Of a stretch of 64,000 bases of DNA, positions 1 through 10,640 are shown in pieces. Origin of the DNA: Nematostella vectensis (lineage: Eukaryota; Cnidaria; Anthozoa; Actiniaria; Edwardsiidae); contig NC_064037.1 of assembly GCF_932526225.1 (NCBI RefSeq), positions 11,080,203 through 11,144,202 of the forward strand. Direction: 5' to 3'. Under the pieces are notes generated by a model that was given only the letters and a program-made list of their open reading frames with translations, was not told the origin of the DNA and ran no database searches. Position numbers and translations under genes: made by a program. Numbering within the stretch: position 1 is the first letter of the stretch; each line of letters begins with the position of its first letter.

Positions 1-21
1 GTCTTTCATAATAGAAAAAGA

Positions 22-27
22 TTTATT
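22..27 (-). terminator. Polyadenylation signal of PHKG
   Basis: AATAAA on the minus strand about 72 nt after the PHKG stop codon. This is a normal distance for a short 3' UTR. Confidence 0.55.
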
Positions 28-98
28 ATGGAATTCTCTTTTTTCATCACCATCAGCATTTATTCCTTTTAGTTGATACTAACTACTTCTCAGGATGA

Positions 99-3000
99 TT
101 AGCTTGATTTCGTTGATGGAGGCCTTCTCCCAGACCTAAATGAAGACACTCTAAAAGAAACTTCATAAGGGACCACATGTTTTCTGACATTACCCGTTGG
201 TCCATCATTTTCATTTAAATATTTTTGTGTATTGTTCTCAAATAAAGCAGCCCTATTCTGGTTCTCGTCCTTGTTACGCTTGACCCAATGACCGTAAATT
301 CTAAATGCACAGCCATCTATTAATTTTCGAATGGGCTTGTTGCCATAGGGATGCTCAGTGACAATGTCAAACGAGACAGGGAGAATTTTGGAAATGATGA
401 AACGACGGAACTCTTGAACAGCAATAACAGCCAATACAGCACCCTAGAAGAATAATTTCCGAAATAAATAACAAAGTACCTTGTTGTACAAATGCTAAAA
501 ATAAGTAGTAAAGCACACTAGAATGTTAGAATTTTAAGCCTCCAACACACTATGTGATTTTGTACACTTGAATGAGCGAATTTTATCATGGCAATCACCA
601 GCGAATTTGATGGTCAGTATTAGACAAAATCAGATGTCTAGATATCTGCAAATTCGCTGCTACGGCACCAGACAGTGTTTACAGCTGCAATTTTTAGCTA
701 CCCATCGAAATTCGCTAGTATGAGTGTACAAAATCTCCTTGTGTGTCATACTGTAGGCTTTAGAAATTAGTTATAAGGCCTTCTACTTGAAAGGTATTAT
801 ATTTACTAGTATGAAATAAACTATTGACCATCTCCTTACGAAGCAAATAAAACTGCAATTAATGACTGATCTCACCTTAAATTTCCATCTAGCACAAAAT
901 CTGTCATTCTTTTGAGACTGGAAATAAAACAGAAAAACTTGCAATCATTAGAGAAAAAAGACTTTTGATTGTAATTAAAGGGTGTTTTCGCCAAAAAAGG
1001 GGGTGTTCCAACCCTTTTTTCTATGGCAATAACATCACTTTGAAATTACAGCCCAATGAATGAGCCCCTCTTGAATGAATGAGCCCCCCTCATCAGCGTC
1101 CACCAGCAGTGATATTCACTAATATGTAAACAGGACACAGTCCTCACCTTTGTAGACTGAAGCCAAGGATGTTTCAAGGCATCACTCGCAGTGATTCTTT
1201 CTTTTGGATGGACCACCAACAACTTCTTGATCTGTAAACACATATAATTTCATTCAAATCAACCTCTCTTCTCTATAAATTATAGTAAACCATTTCATAA
1301 TCTTCACTTTATAAAACACTAACTACAAAACTCAATCATAAAACACATGAACATAGAAATTGAATTCAAACTGTAAGCAGCTTCACACTGCAGTGCTCTA
1401 TCCTCATGTTCCCATTTTCATTTGACTAAAGTTATCTATCATGCAGCAGCAGGATTGATCGGCCCCTGGCTTCCAATTGAGACCATGACTTACCAAGTTT
1501 TTGGCGTCGTTTGATACATCCTCCCACTCAGGACTGCTGAAGTTGTACTTTCCATTCATGATATTCCTGAGCATCACGACCTGCCGACGATGCCAAAAGG
1601 GTGGAAAACCACACAACCTGTAAACCAATAAATGTATTAAATAAATACAATAGAACCCTTACATCCTTAGGAGCTGGAATGCCTGGTCTTAAACAGGGTG
1701 ACCTTATTAAGTGGGGTTAGATAAAATATATAGAGCTTTTATTTGGTCATTCAAAACTGTCCCTGATAGCAAGGTATTTGGATTTCAGTGAACCATAATG
1801 CTAAAAAAATACTGACTCAAGTGCAATATGTCAAAGACCGATGTATAATACCAAACTAAATGTTACTTAGAATTCTTTCTAGATGCAACACTTACAGAGT
1901 GTATAGAATAACTCCACATGCCCACCTGTAGACAGAGTGAGAAAGAGGAAGCTGAGGTTGAGAATATATTTTACACTATTGTGTATTATACGAAAATGTA
2001 TAATACACTATTCTGTATAATACTTTTATTATAAAAACATTGTCTTATACAGAAATATTGTTCACACGGACACTTGAATTCGTTTCTCTAATAAGCCACT
2101 GCTACCATTATTCATTCTCAAATGTGTTTTATACTGTTTATTTTACCTATATTAAAGCCTCATTGTCACCAGATGATTTTTAACGGAAACGCGAAAAATA
2201 TTACAAAATATTGAAAGCAGTGTGTTTATTGGAAGTTTCTTTGAGGATGTGATTGATAATTTAGAGCGGGTGGCCTGTTTAATATCTCAGATTTTAATAG
2301 ATTCTTTTGTCTTTTAACGGTTGAGGTTTCTGTCGGACCTACGGAAGTAAACCGGTGACAATGCGGCTTTAAGCATTGAAAAGACTACATTATTGGATAT
2401 AAGAACCCATAGTTAAAGTTCTTGAAACCTTTCACTTATATCAATCTAGCCAAAACAAAGCATAGATAAACTTTCAAATTCTGAAAAGAAAATTAAATTT
2501 GATAAAAATTTTAATTTTCTAGAGATCTTTGAAAATTTTCCTGGCCGCACGGAAGGAGATTGAATCGAGTGAATAATTCCAAGTTTTGGCGGGAAAATCT
2601 GAAACAACGTATTTTCTATAAATCTGTTAAAATTCAGAGACGGCAATACCATAAAATATTGGGGAATTTTTTTCTATTGCAATGCTACCCACAATAAAGC
2701 GAAGAATAATTTAAAGTCGAGAATTGTATGCGAAAAAAAGAAAAATTGTTTTGTTGTAGGTTTCAAAAACTGTGTGTGCTCGTGAGAATGTAGACTGCAG
2801 CTCGTGCGCACAATGCAAAAAACAATTGAAACACTAAAAAATATCTGCTAAATTTTGCAGATTTGTTTCCTGAAGTTAAATAATCATTTGACTACCAGGT
2901 TGAGGTATAAAGATGACGGTAAAAGTTGTAACCACACTTTCTTCAGCAATAACTAAGAAGACATGAAGATGGGAACCGGTTTAGCACGCGCATATGTTTT

Positions 3001-6000
3001 CTCATGGTTGACATCTCGATCTACTCGGCCTTTTTTCCGAAGGTTGACCAAAATACCTCAATATTACAGATTTGAGTTATTCGCGCGAACACATGTTTTA
3101 TAGGGTCCATAAGAAACACATATCATTTGGAAGATGAAAACACAAAGAATTGACAAAGTCTATCAACTCTGAAAGGTTATATGGACTTTAAGAAATGATG
3201 TCACAGCATCAATAAAAAAAACATAGTAGCTACTTTCACATGCGCAGTAGCTATAAAAATGTATTGAGTTGCATGACGGTTTTTCATGAAATGCAGTTGT
3301 CACCCATGGGTTATTAGAGGGCAGGTGCACACAAAAACTAGATCTATGTTTGATACAAAAACAAAATGATTATAAACAGCACATGCGAAGACATCAAACT
3401 ACATATGTATTACAATAACAATCAGGGCTTGGGTTGTATCAGTATTGTTCTAAACAAGGTAAGCAATCAAGTATTTATCTTGACAGGCTAGCTTACATGT
3501 CAACTTCCTTGGTGTAGCCAGGCGCATCAGGGAACATTGAGCACTGAAGAACCTCTGGTGCTAAATACCCTGGGGTACCACAGAGCTCTGGAAACACAAA
3601 CAATTAGTGTTTTAATAATAAAGTAGTGTGCATTTGAGGTGATACCTTATGTTAGTAAAATAATTATGTTTGAATGACGTAATTAAGATATACTTAGGGG
3701 GCTTTGGTATGCCTTTTAAATGCTTAAATGAAAATGCAAAAATTAATCACCATTGAGAAGTAAATTCTTATAGTCAAATGGATTATGCAAAAAATATTTA
3801 ACTTACCTCTTAGAGTCTCACCCTCTTTAAGCTCGACAGCAAAACCAAAGTCTGAGATTTTCACATTGATTTCTTCATCAAGAAGAATATTTTCAGGCTT
3901 TAAAAAATAAATAGTTGTTTTGTTTTTTAGTAAGGCAAATCCAAATATTTTTTTTCTTTCGATTTTAGGCATAACAAAACATACAGTATGTCTAATAATA
4001 TTATAAAATATCATTTTAGCATATTAATACAAATTCAAACAAACAATCCTTTTACCTTAAGATCTCTGTGAACTACATTATGATAGTGCATATAGTCTAC
4101 TGCTTCAAAGATACTCAACATTATGCGCCTGAAAGATACAAAAAATATGGTTAGTTTGGTTTCCTACTAAAGAATCTATACAAAAAACAAAATAGGAGAA
4201 AGGCTCACCGTGTAAAAATGTTTTATTTATCAGTAAATAATGGCATTGCATTGCCGATACCTAATTATTATCAACGTTCAATGCGTCATACTCGAAGTTA
4301 TTCAAGTAATACATTTATACAGCCTAAGGCACGTCACGATTATTATTTATATAGTTTCTTTCCCAGAACAATCAAAGATTGGAACAATTTATCAATTGAA
4401 CTTAGAGAAGAAAATAGTTATTCATCTTTTTGTAATAACGTAAACAAGTTCATCGCCTAATTTTTATTATCATGCTATTTTTATTGTTTAAGTATTATCT
4501 TATTTTATAATTTATTTTAATTTTTATTGTATATAGTAAGTCGACTGAATTTATGGATTACCTATTTATTATTAATTTATATTTAGATTTATATATTTAG
4601 ATTTATATATATTTTGTCATCTTTTCTTGATACGAAAGTGTTGAAAAGTAATAAAGTAGAAGTAGAAGTAGAAGTAGAAATTCAAACCTTGTTTGCTTCT
4701 CTGAGAGAGTGACCTTTTCTGTCAGGTAGTCAAAGAGTTCCCCTTTAGGAGCACTGCAATCAAATTACACATTGGATAAATGGAATTAAAATTGTATTAC
4801 ATATTGGATAAATGGTAAAACATATTACACATTCCATAAATGAGAAATTTATTACACATTGGTTAAATGGCATGGCATATGCATTACACATTGGATAAAT
4901 GGCACAACATATTACACATTGGACAAATAATGTGACTAGAAAAGAAAGCACAAACAAGCTTTATAACAACTAGGTAGTATGACTACCTCCTGGTATGAAA
5001 CATCACTTTCACAATACTTACATCTCAAACACCAAGAAGAAGAAAGCTGTAGACTCAAATACATCCTCAAGTCGGACTAAAAGAAAATAATCTAGGTTAG
5101 TTATGGTATGCATCCACACATACACATGGTTGTAGAGAATTGGCCTATCAGAAAATGTTTAAATGTAACACCTAAAGTAATTTCAGAGAGGAAAATTGAA
5201 CTGTGCACACGTTTTATCACGACTATAACTAATTTTTTTTTTACTATTGATTTTTTTTCTTTGTAGTCTTGGTAAGACTCTGTTTTCTCTCCATGTAACA
5301 TAGCTGTCAACCCACCTGCTTTGGGCGGGAGTCAGAAGATTCTAGACCTCATCACAAGCCTATTTTTTGTGAGAATGTTAATACATTCTCTATATTCACC
5401 TGCATTGGCTCCCTTGGGTTTTTTTCACATATTTACTGTATTCTACCCGATTTTACAAGATTTCTGTCCAAGTTGGGTTGACAGCTATGATGAAAGAGCA
5501 CTTCTGGTGCATGCACCCATTATCTTTGCACACATTCAAATGCACATATTCCAGTCACTTTATACTATGCAACTCTATTTTTGGTTTTATCACGTATCAC
5601 CTTCATAAATAAATGATGAAAATGTTTTTATCTAGTTCAAATTTTGCAAAGCCAATAAAACACTATGTCAGGTAGGTTCAACAAAAACCAATAAGCATAA
5701 GCATGTTTGCCTATTAAGTTAGTCTGGTATGCTTTATGGAGTGGTTTACGTTAACCTTTTAAACACAATGATGTTAAATTTGCTAAAATGAATTCTTGTT
5801 CCATTGTTCTTTTCCGTCTTTTCTCAACTCATGGGATGTACAGTTTCCTTCCTGGAAGCCATAGTTACAGTACTTACTGATGTTTTTATGGCCTTGTAAG
5901 GAAAGAAGAATATTGACCTCATCTCTAGTAGTTGCAATTATATCACTTCCCCCCTGATCGCTTAGCTTGTCAATAATCTTCACAGCAAAAGCTTTACCAG

Positions 6001-8014
6001 TCAATTTATCATAACATTTCCGCACTATACTAGACACGCCACTGCAACAGATAACAAAATAGAAATATCAATAATCTTCATCAATACAAATAAAGGGATT
6101 TCATAATCAATAAAATGCATGTTAATTTAATGCTAAGAAAAGTACCTATTTATGTAGGGTAATCATATTCAAGGATATGGCACATAACAATTTATAGCTA
6201 ACAAGGAAATGGATGTATGATTGAAGAAAGGTATTTTAAATAATAATAATGTCCATTTTTTTGGAAGTTGCAACAACAGTTCCAACATTTGGATGGTTTA
6301 AAAAAGGTAAAACTTTAAGGCCACCTAAGTTCAAGACACAATACTCCAAGCTACTTTGAGAATGACAATCTGTCGAGCTTTTAAGGAACACGAAATACAT
6401 CAGATATTTATGAAGATACTGCAATGACGGTCAATGTAAAAAAAAAATAGAACCGATGTACTTAAAAGTATGCTCAGCGGTTTAGGTTTTGCAAATACTG
6501 TATTCAATAGGAAAATATGATCAGTGAAATATGTTGTGGTTTGAAATGCTTCTTGGTTTGAAATTGTTAAAACTGGTTTGAAAAGAGGATATTTGCATAA
6601 TCTTTTATCTAGTTCTTTTAGTTACACCTCCCAACCCCCAAAAAATCCAAGCCCCTGTTTTATTAATGACTCCCCAAAAATAAAATCCCTTTTAGAATGC
6701 TAGGTATCCAAAAATGAGCTAGTTTGAAAAATTCAAACCAGTTTGAAAAAAATTCAAACCATGCCACATTTCAAACCACAACAAATACCATTTAAATCTT
6801 AGATCACAGCAAACCAAACAATTTATAGCTAACATGGAAAATGGATGAATATGATTGAAGGAAGATATTTTAAATAATAATATAGTTCATTTTTTTGCAA
6901 GCTGCAACAACAGTTCCAACATTTGGATGGTTTAAAAAAGGTAAAACTTTAAGACCACCTAAGTTCAAGACATAATACTCCAAGCTACTTTGAGAATGAC
7001 AATCTGTCGAGCTTTTAAGGAACATGAAATACATCAGATATTTATGAAGATACTGCAATGACGGTCAATGTCAACAAAAAATAGAACCAATGTATTTAAA
7101 AGTATGCTCAGCGGTTTAGGTTTTGCAAATACTGTATTCAATGGGAAAATATTATCAGTGAAATACCATTTAAATCTTAGATCACAGCAAACCAAAAGAT
7201 CGTAACTGTGAAGAAATGTAAGTTATCAGGAAAGCTAGCAGGATACACGCTGCTTTCGATACTAATCACGAGATTTTACATTCTTCAAAGATGTTGGAAG
7301 ACGCCACACGATAAATACGCCACTTGGAATGACAAATCTGTAGTAAATCTAAATTATAATACTCTAATCTAAGTTTCAAAGCTGTTTTAACTTTAATAAA
7401 AAACGGGGCAAAACAACATATTATAATAAACAGTAACACAGCAGGTGATGCGGATGTTGGGCCGAAAGATTTACCTTATGACGAGCATATAGATATCACG
7501 GTTTGTTACAAAACTGCGTAAAATACACAACAGACACTACATAAACAAATCATAAAAAATATGCAAAGTAGAGACAGAAGCGAAACAAGACACATAATTA
7601 ATAAAAATGCATCACAGACATGCTTAACCTAAGGAAATAAGAAATTACAAGAAATTTATAAATAATCTGTCTAATTCGAAAGGAAGAGCTCTTAATATTG
7701 TAGCTCGGGATCGGTTTTATGGTTTTGTTGCTGTGGCAGTACAGACCAACTCCAACTGTGAACGAGCGCTAATGTTTTGGTCTGCAAAACTTGAAATTAG
7801 CACCACAAAATATCGACATAAGGCCAACAACACATTTCAAACAACCTAAATAGGAGCCATAGAGTGTAGAAGGATGGTGGATTTCGCTATTTTGGCCTGT
7901 CTTGCGATATTTCCCAACGTACCAGCCAAGCAATTCTTTGGGTTCGTATTTGTCGATGAAGCCACCGGTTGCCTCGCTCCCTAAAAGTCCATCGTCGAAA
8001 TTCAACCCTGTCAT
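99..8014 (-). CDS. PHKG: Phosphorylase b kinase gamma catalytic subunit, 12 exons, complete
   Basis: Ser/Thr kinase that activates glycogen phosphorylase in the cytosol. Exons (5' to 3'): 8014-7923, 6041-5878, 5076-5022, 4753-4688, 4128-4056, 3897-3807, 3587-3497, 1925-1896, 1617-1494, 1231-1148, 917-876, 443-99. They join in phase to 418 aa (vertebrate PHKG is about 390-406). Seen: a glycine loop GCGVSS near residue 31, AVK lysine 52, HRD aspartate 148, DFG aspartate 166, APE glutamate 192. Residue 181 is Glu in the activation loop (RELCGTP), where PHKG proteins carry a phosphomimetic Glu. This codon is split across exons 6 and 7. The C-terminal part holds [16 protein letters not shown] and NRAALFEN, typical of the calmodulin-binding tail of PHKG. 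Exon 8 is a 30-nt microexon. The start is the only ATG before the kinase domain in exon 1. The family is certain; whether it is closer to PHKG1 or PHKG2 is not decided. Confidence 0.95.
545..746. mobile_element. MITE in PHKG intron 11
   Basis: About 200 bp bounded by imperfect inverted repeats of about 35 bp. The outer parts read ACACTATGTGATTTTGTACA at the left and, in reverse, a near copy at the right, both running into GCGAATTT. There is no coding capacity. It lies between PHKG exons 12 and 11. Confidence 0.6.
2152..2372. mobile_element. TTAA-flanked MITE, copy 1 (PHKG intron 7)
   Basis: The element begins TTAAAGCC and ends GGCTTTAA. The right inverted repeat (CGGAAGTAAACCGGTGACAA) matches the right end of the copy at 62401-62656. 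The left inverted repeat is truncated by an internal deletion of about 35 bp relative to that copy. TTAA at both ends is the target preference of piggyBac-type transposases, so this is probably a non-autonomous relative. Confidence 0.7.
4190..4680 (+). mobile_element. 5'-truncated LINE tail with short-repeat 3' end
   Basis: An open frame from about 4191 to 4460 encodes the C-terminal end of a non-LTR retrotransposon polyprotein. The visible motif [12 protein letters not shown] is typical of the end of CR1/L2-like reverse transcriptase ORFs. An AT-rich 3' UTR follows and ends in GTAGAA repeats at about 4657-4680. Only the last 0.5 kb is present, so it is a dead copy. It lies in PHKG intron 4, antisense to the gene, and its 3' end is about 8 bp from the exon 4 donor. 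Confidence 0.75.
4768..4935. repeat. Degenerate tandem repeat next to the PHKG exon 4 acceptor
   Basis: About six copies of an ATTACACATTGGATAAATGG-like unit at irregular spacing (25-45 bp). The array starts about 15 bp upstream of the acceptor of exon 4 (4688-4753) in intron 3. Confidence 0.65.
5300..5488. mobile_element. MITE of the ATAGCTGTCAAC family, copy 1
   Basis: Perfect terminal inverted repeats ATAGCTGTCAACCCA and TGGGTTGACAGCTAT bound about 190 bp of non-coding DNA in PHKG intron 2. Related copies lie at 21328-21508, 23125-23302 and 47385-47582, with a fragment at 16931-16975. Confidence 0.75.
6187..7197. repeat. Tandem duplication of about 380 bp in PHKG intron 1
   Basis: Unit A (6187-6817) and unit B (6818-7196) are near-identical over about 380 bp, from AACAATTTATAGCTAAC to ATCACAGCAAACCAAA. 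Unit A is longer because a 252-bp MITE lies inside it. The open frames inside both copies are chance and contain no recognised domain. Confidence 0.85.
6532..6783. mobile_element. 252-bp MITE with 17-bp perfect TIR
   Basis: The termini TGTTGTGGTTTGAAATG and CATTTCAAACCACAACA are exact inverted repeats, flanked by AATA on both sides (6528-6531 and 6784-6787). The neighbouring paralogous unit has the uninterrupted site with a single AATA at 7162-7165. This fixes the ends and the 4-bp duplication. It carries internal subterminal TTTGAAA and CAAACC repeats and no ORF. Confidence 0.85.
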
Positions 8015-9990
8015 TTCATGGACTCCAATTCGAAGTATCTACCCATCCATTTTGAAGCATTTGCGGTGAAATATTTGCAGTATTCCAGTGACTATTACGC
8101 GAATTACACAAGCGATACTCTGCCCCGCTGCAAGGGCTTGACAAAGTACGACTAAACTCGTGCGCCGTCTCGCATGTCATGTGATTAGTTCAGCGGATAC
8201 CCTAAAAGCCGCATGAGTTCCTAGTAGCGATTTCACAGCTCGGTTTGTATTTACTCAGTAGAAAGAAAGCACACATTTGTATCCTCTCTTGTCAGCAGTC
8301 ATTTTCCTTGAGGTATGAGTGTTGAAATTTTCAAACTCAATGTTTATCTGATGTTAATCTGGTCTAGTAGTAAGACAAGCGCTTGCAAGGGTTCGTTTAC
8401 TGTCTTTAAGTCAGCGGTTAGTTGTTTATTACTAATAAAGTGTTTAAAAGCTTTTTTAGAAACTTCCCTTACCTTCCCACTGCCCCATCGATTCTCAAAT
8501 AATCCATTTTTTGACTATTTCGTTGGGCGCTCTTTCTAGTAAAGCTGAGACACATCGCGTAGTAGAATCATGTGGAATGTCGTAAGCCGCGTGCGTAAAT
8601 GCTAATTTTACCAGCCCCGAAGATCCCACACTACCATAAACTAGAGCGCTTTGTATTTTCGAAGATCGTGCAGTTTCTCCTTTTCGAAATTTACGAACCC
8701 TTTAAATGAATTTAAATTCTTCTATCGGCTATTTTTGTATTTATCCCTGTTAACCTTGAATTACAAGAGAAAAAAAACCGCAAACCGGATTGTTATACTT
8801 GTAGAAAGGGAAGTTCATATGAAACGACTTCCGTGTTAACTAGACGGAACGAGAATCTAGACAGGGTGATGTGGTGTGTGTGTTTACATGTTACGGAGCA
8901 CATAAGCTTACCACTTGATAAGCGAAAACATAGAGCGAGGCATACAATGTCGCATTTACTGGAAGATACTACTGCCCTCTATTGGTTATGGAACGAGAGA
9001 CATTACATCACGTGCTACGCGAAGCCCTTCACGCAGAAACGTGATTTCATATCACGTGACACAGGACAACTACACCAAAACAACGTAAAGTACTATTGCA
9101 AGCACTATCTTAGTTCACGGCGACTACATCTACTGGAATAACCCAAGTACCTCAATATGTATTCCAAGTACCTCGGGAATGGAAAGTATGAACTCATTTG
9201 ACTCATTTGGCTCATTTGGGGTATTTATGAAGGAAGTTTTAAGAGAGCAGAAAATAGAAGCTATAAATAACTACGCATTCTACAGTTTCGACAATTTTTA
9301 ATAATCAAAAAATATATTTTTGTTTTTACAAATATTCGCTTTATATTAAATTCTAAAACATATTTTATTGTGTATAACTTAATTAATAAGAATATCGCAA
9401 TTTTGCGGTCTATATCCTAACACAATCTACAAAACTGCACACAATGAAGGCAGTCCCTATTGAATAGCTTTATCTTCGATCACAGTGCTGGAACATTTGA
9501 TACGAAAGGCTTTCGGGGAAAACAATTCACTTCTCTCGGTCAAGGTCTTTGTTAAACTTGCGACAGAATCAAGCGAGGCCTCACACACGACCACACGCAT
9601 GCACGGGGGGAGGTTTGAACCTGTTTAACGCGCGCGTGACACAAACTTCCGTCACTCCCGCGATTGTATTGCGACGGTACCGGCATTGCAAAACCCTAGC
9701 CTGAGGCAGCGGCAGCCTTTTGCTTTTGCTAGCTATTATATCATCCTCGGAACTCAGGCCGACAAAGATTTATCGCCGCAAGACAGCTTTTTGTAACTCT
9801 AATAGTTGCTACGTTAAACCCATATCACAGGAAGAAGGGTTTTTTTATTCCATTTCTGAAATATATTCATTCCTAAAATGATCTTTTCCTAAAAAAGTGC
9901 GTTTTACTAAAATTTCCTAAATACTGATGTTCAGTTGATTCGCTTGCTGGTTCATATACAACATAAACTCCATAATCTTTGCACACAGCC
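8015..9990. other. Intergenic stretch between PHKG and HPS4
   Basis: Upstream flank of PHKG, which probably holds its promoter and 5' UTR just after 8014, followed by the 3' side of HPS4. The short open frames here (for example 8833-9141 on plus) show no recognisable domain or splice context. GC-rich pieces around 8990-9060 and 9560-9720 look like repeat remnants. I see no gene. Confidence 0.5.
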
Positions 9991-10032
9991 CCACAAGGCA
10001 CCTCTCAGGGTTGTGTGCAGCGTCACGAGATG

Positions 10033-10640
10033 ATGCACTTGTTGTGCGGTCCAGTCCACCTCTCAAAACACTCCGTGTTTCTAGTGTAGTCCCTCCCCGC
10101 ACGCCTTTCGAGCCTGTAGAAAGAGTCACGTGGTATGTTGTGCGGTCCAGTCCACGGAGTCAAAATACGTTGACTCCGTGTTCCTTGTGTAGGGCCTTCC
10201 CAGCACGCCTTTCGAGCCTGTAGTCAGATTTACGTGGTGTGTTGTGCGGTCCAGTCCACCTCTCAAAACACTCCGTGTTCCTTGTGTAGTACCTTCCCAG
10301 CACGCCTTTCGAGCCTGTAGTCAGATTTACGTGGTGTGTTGTGCGGTCAAGTCCACCTCTCAAAACACTCCGTGTTCCTTGTGTAGTACTGTACCTTCCC
10401 AGCACGCCTTTCGAGTCACGTGGTATGTTGTGCGGTCCAGTCCACCTCTCAAAACACTCTGTGTTCCTTGTGTAGTCCCCTTCCAGTTCGCCTGTCGAGC
10501 CTGTAGAAAGAGTCACGTGGTATGTTGTGCGGTCCAGTCCACTTTTCAAAATACGTTGACTCCGTGTTCCCTGTGTAGGACCTTCCCAGCACGACTTTCG
10601 AGGCTGTAGACAGGATCCCGTATGTTTGGCACGCCTTGAG
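10033..10640. repeat. Minisatellite of about 97 bp derived from the HPS4 3' end
   Basis: Six copies of a 90-103 bp unit can be counted from GTTGTGCGGTC followed by AGTCCAC, at about 10033, 10136, 10239, 10336, 10425 and 10521. The rightmost unit is the real end of the HPS4 coding sequence plus the first 3' UTR bases. The other units repeat the codons for RAGK.LH.EHGV and the following UTR, with substitutions. The array therefore grew from the terminal exon. Confidence 0.9.

Noticed and set aside
6236..7058. Two near-identical 62-codon minus frames
   Set aside because: Similarity comes from the tandem DNA duplication. Substitutions are not biased to silent positions as far as I can see, and there is no domain.
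8833..9141. 102-codon plus frame upstream of PHKG
   Set aside because: No recognisable domain or splice sites; composition like the surrounding repeat-like DNA.
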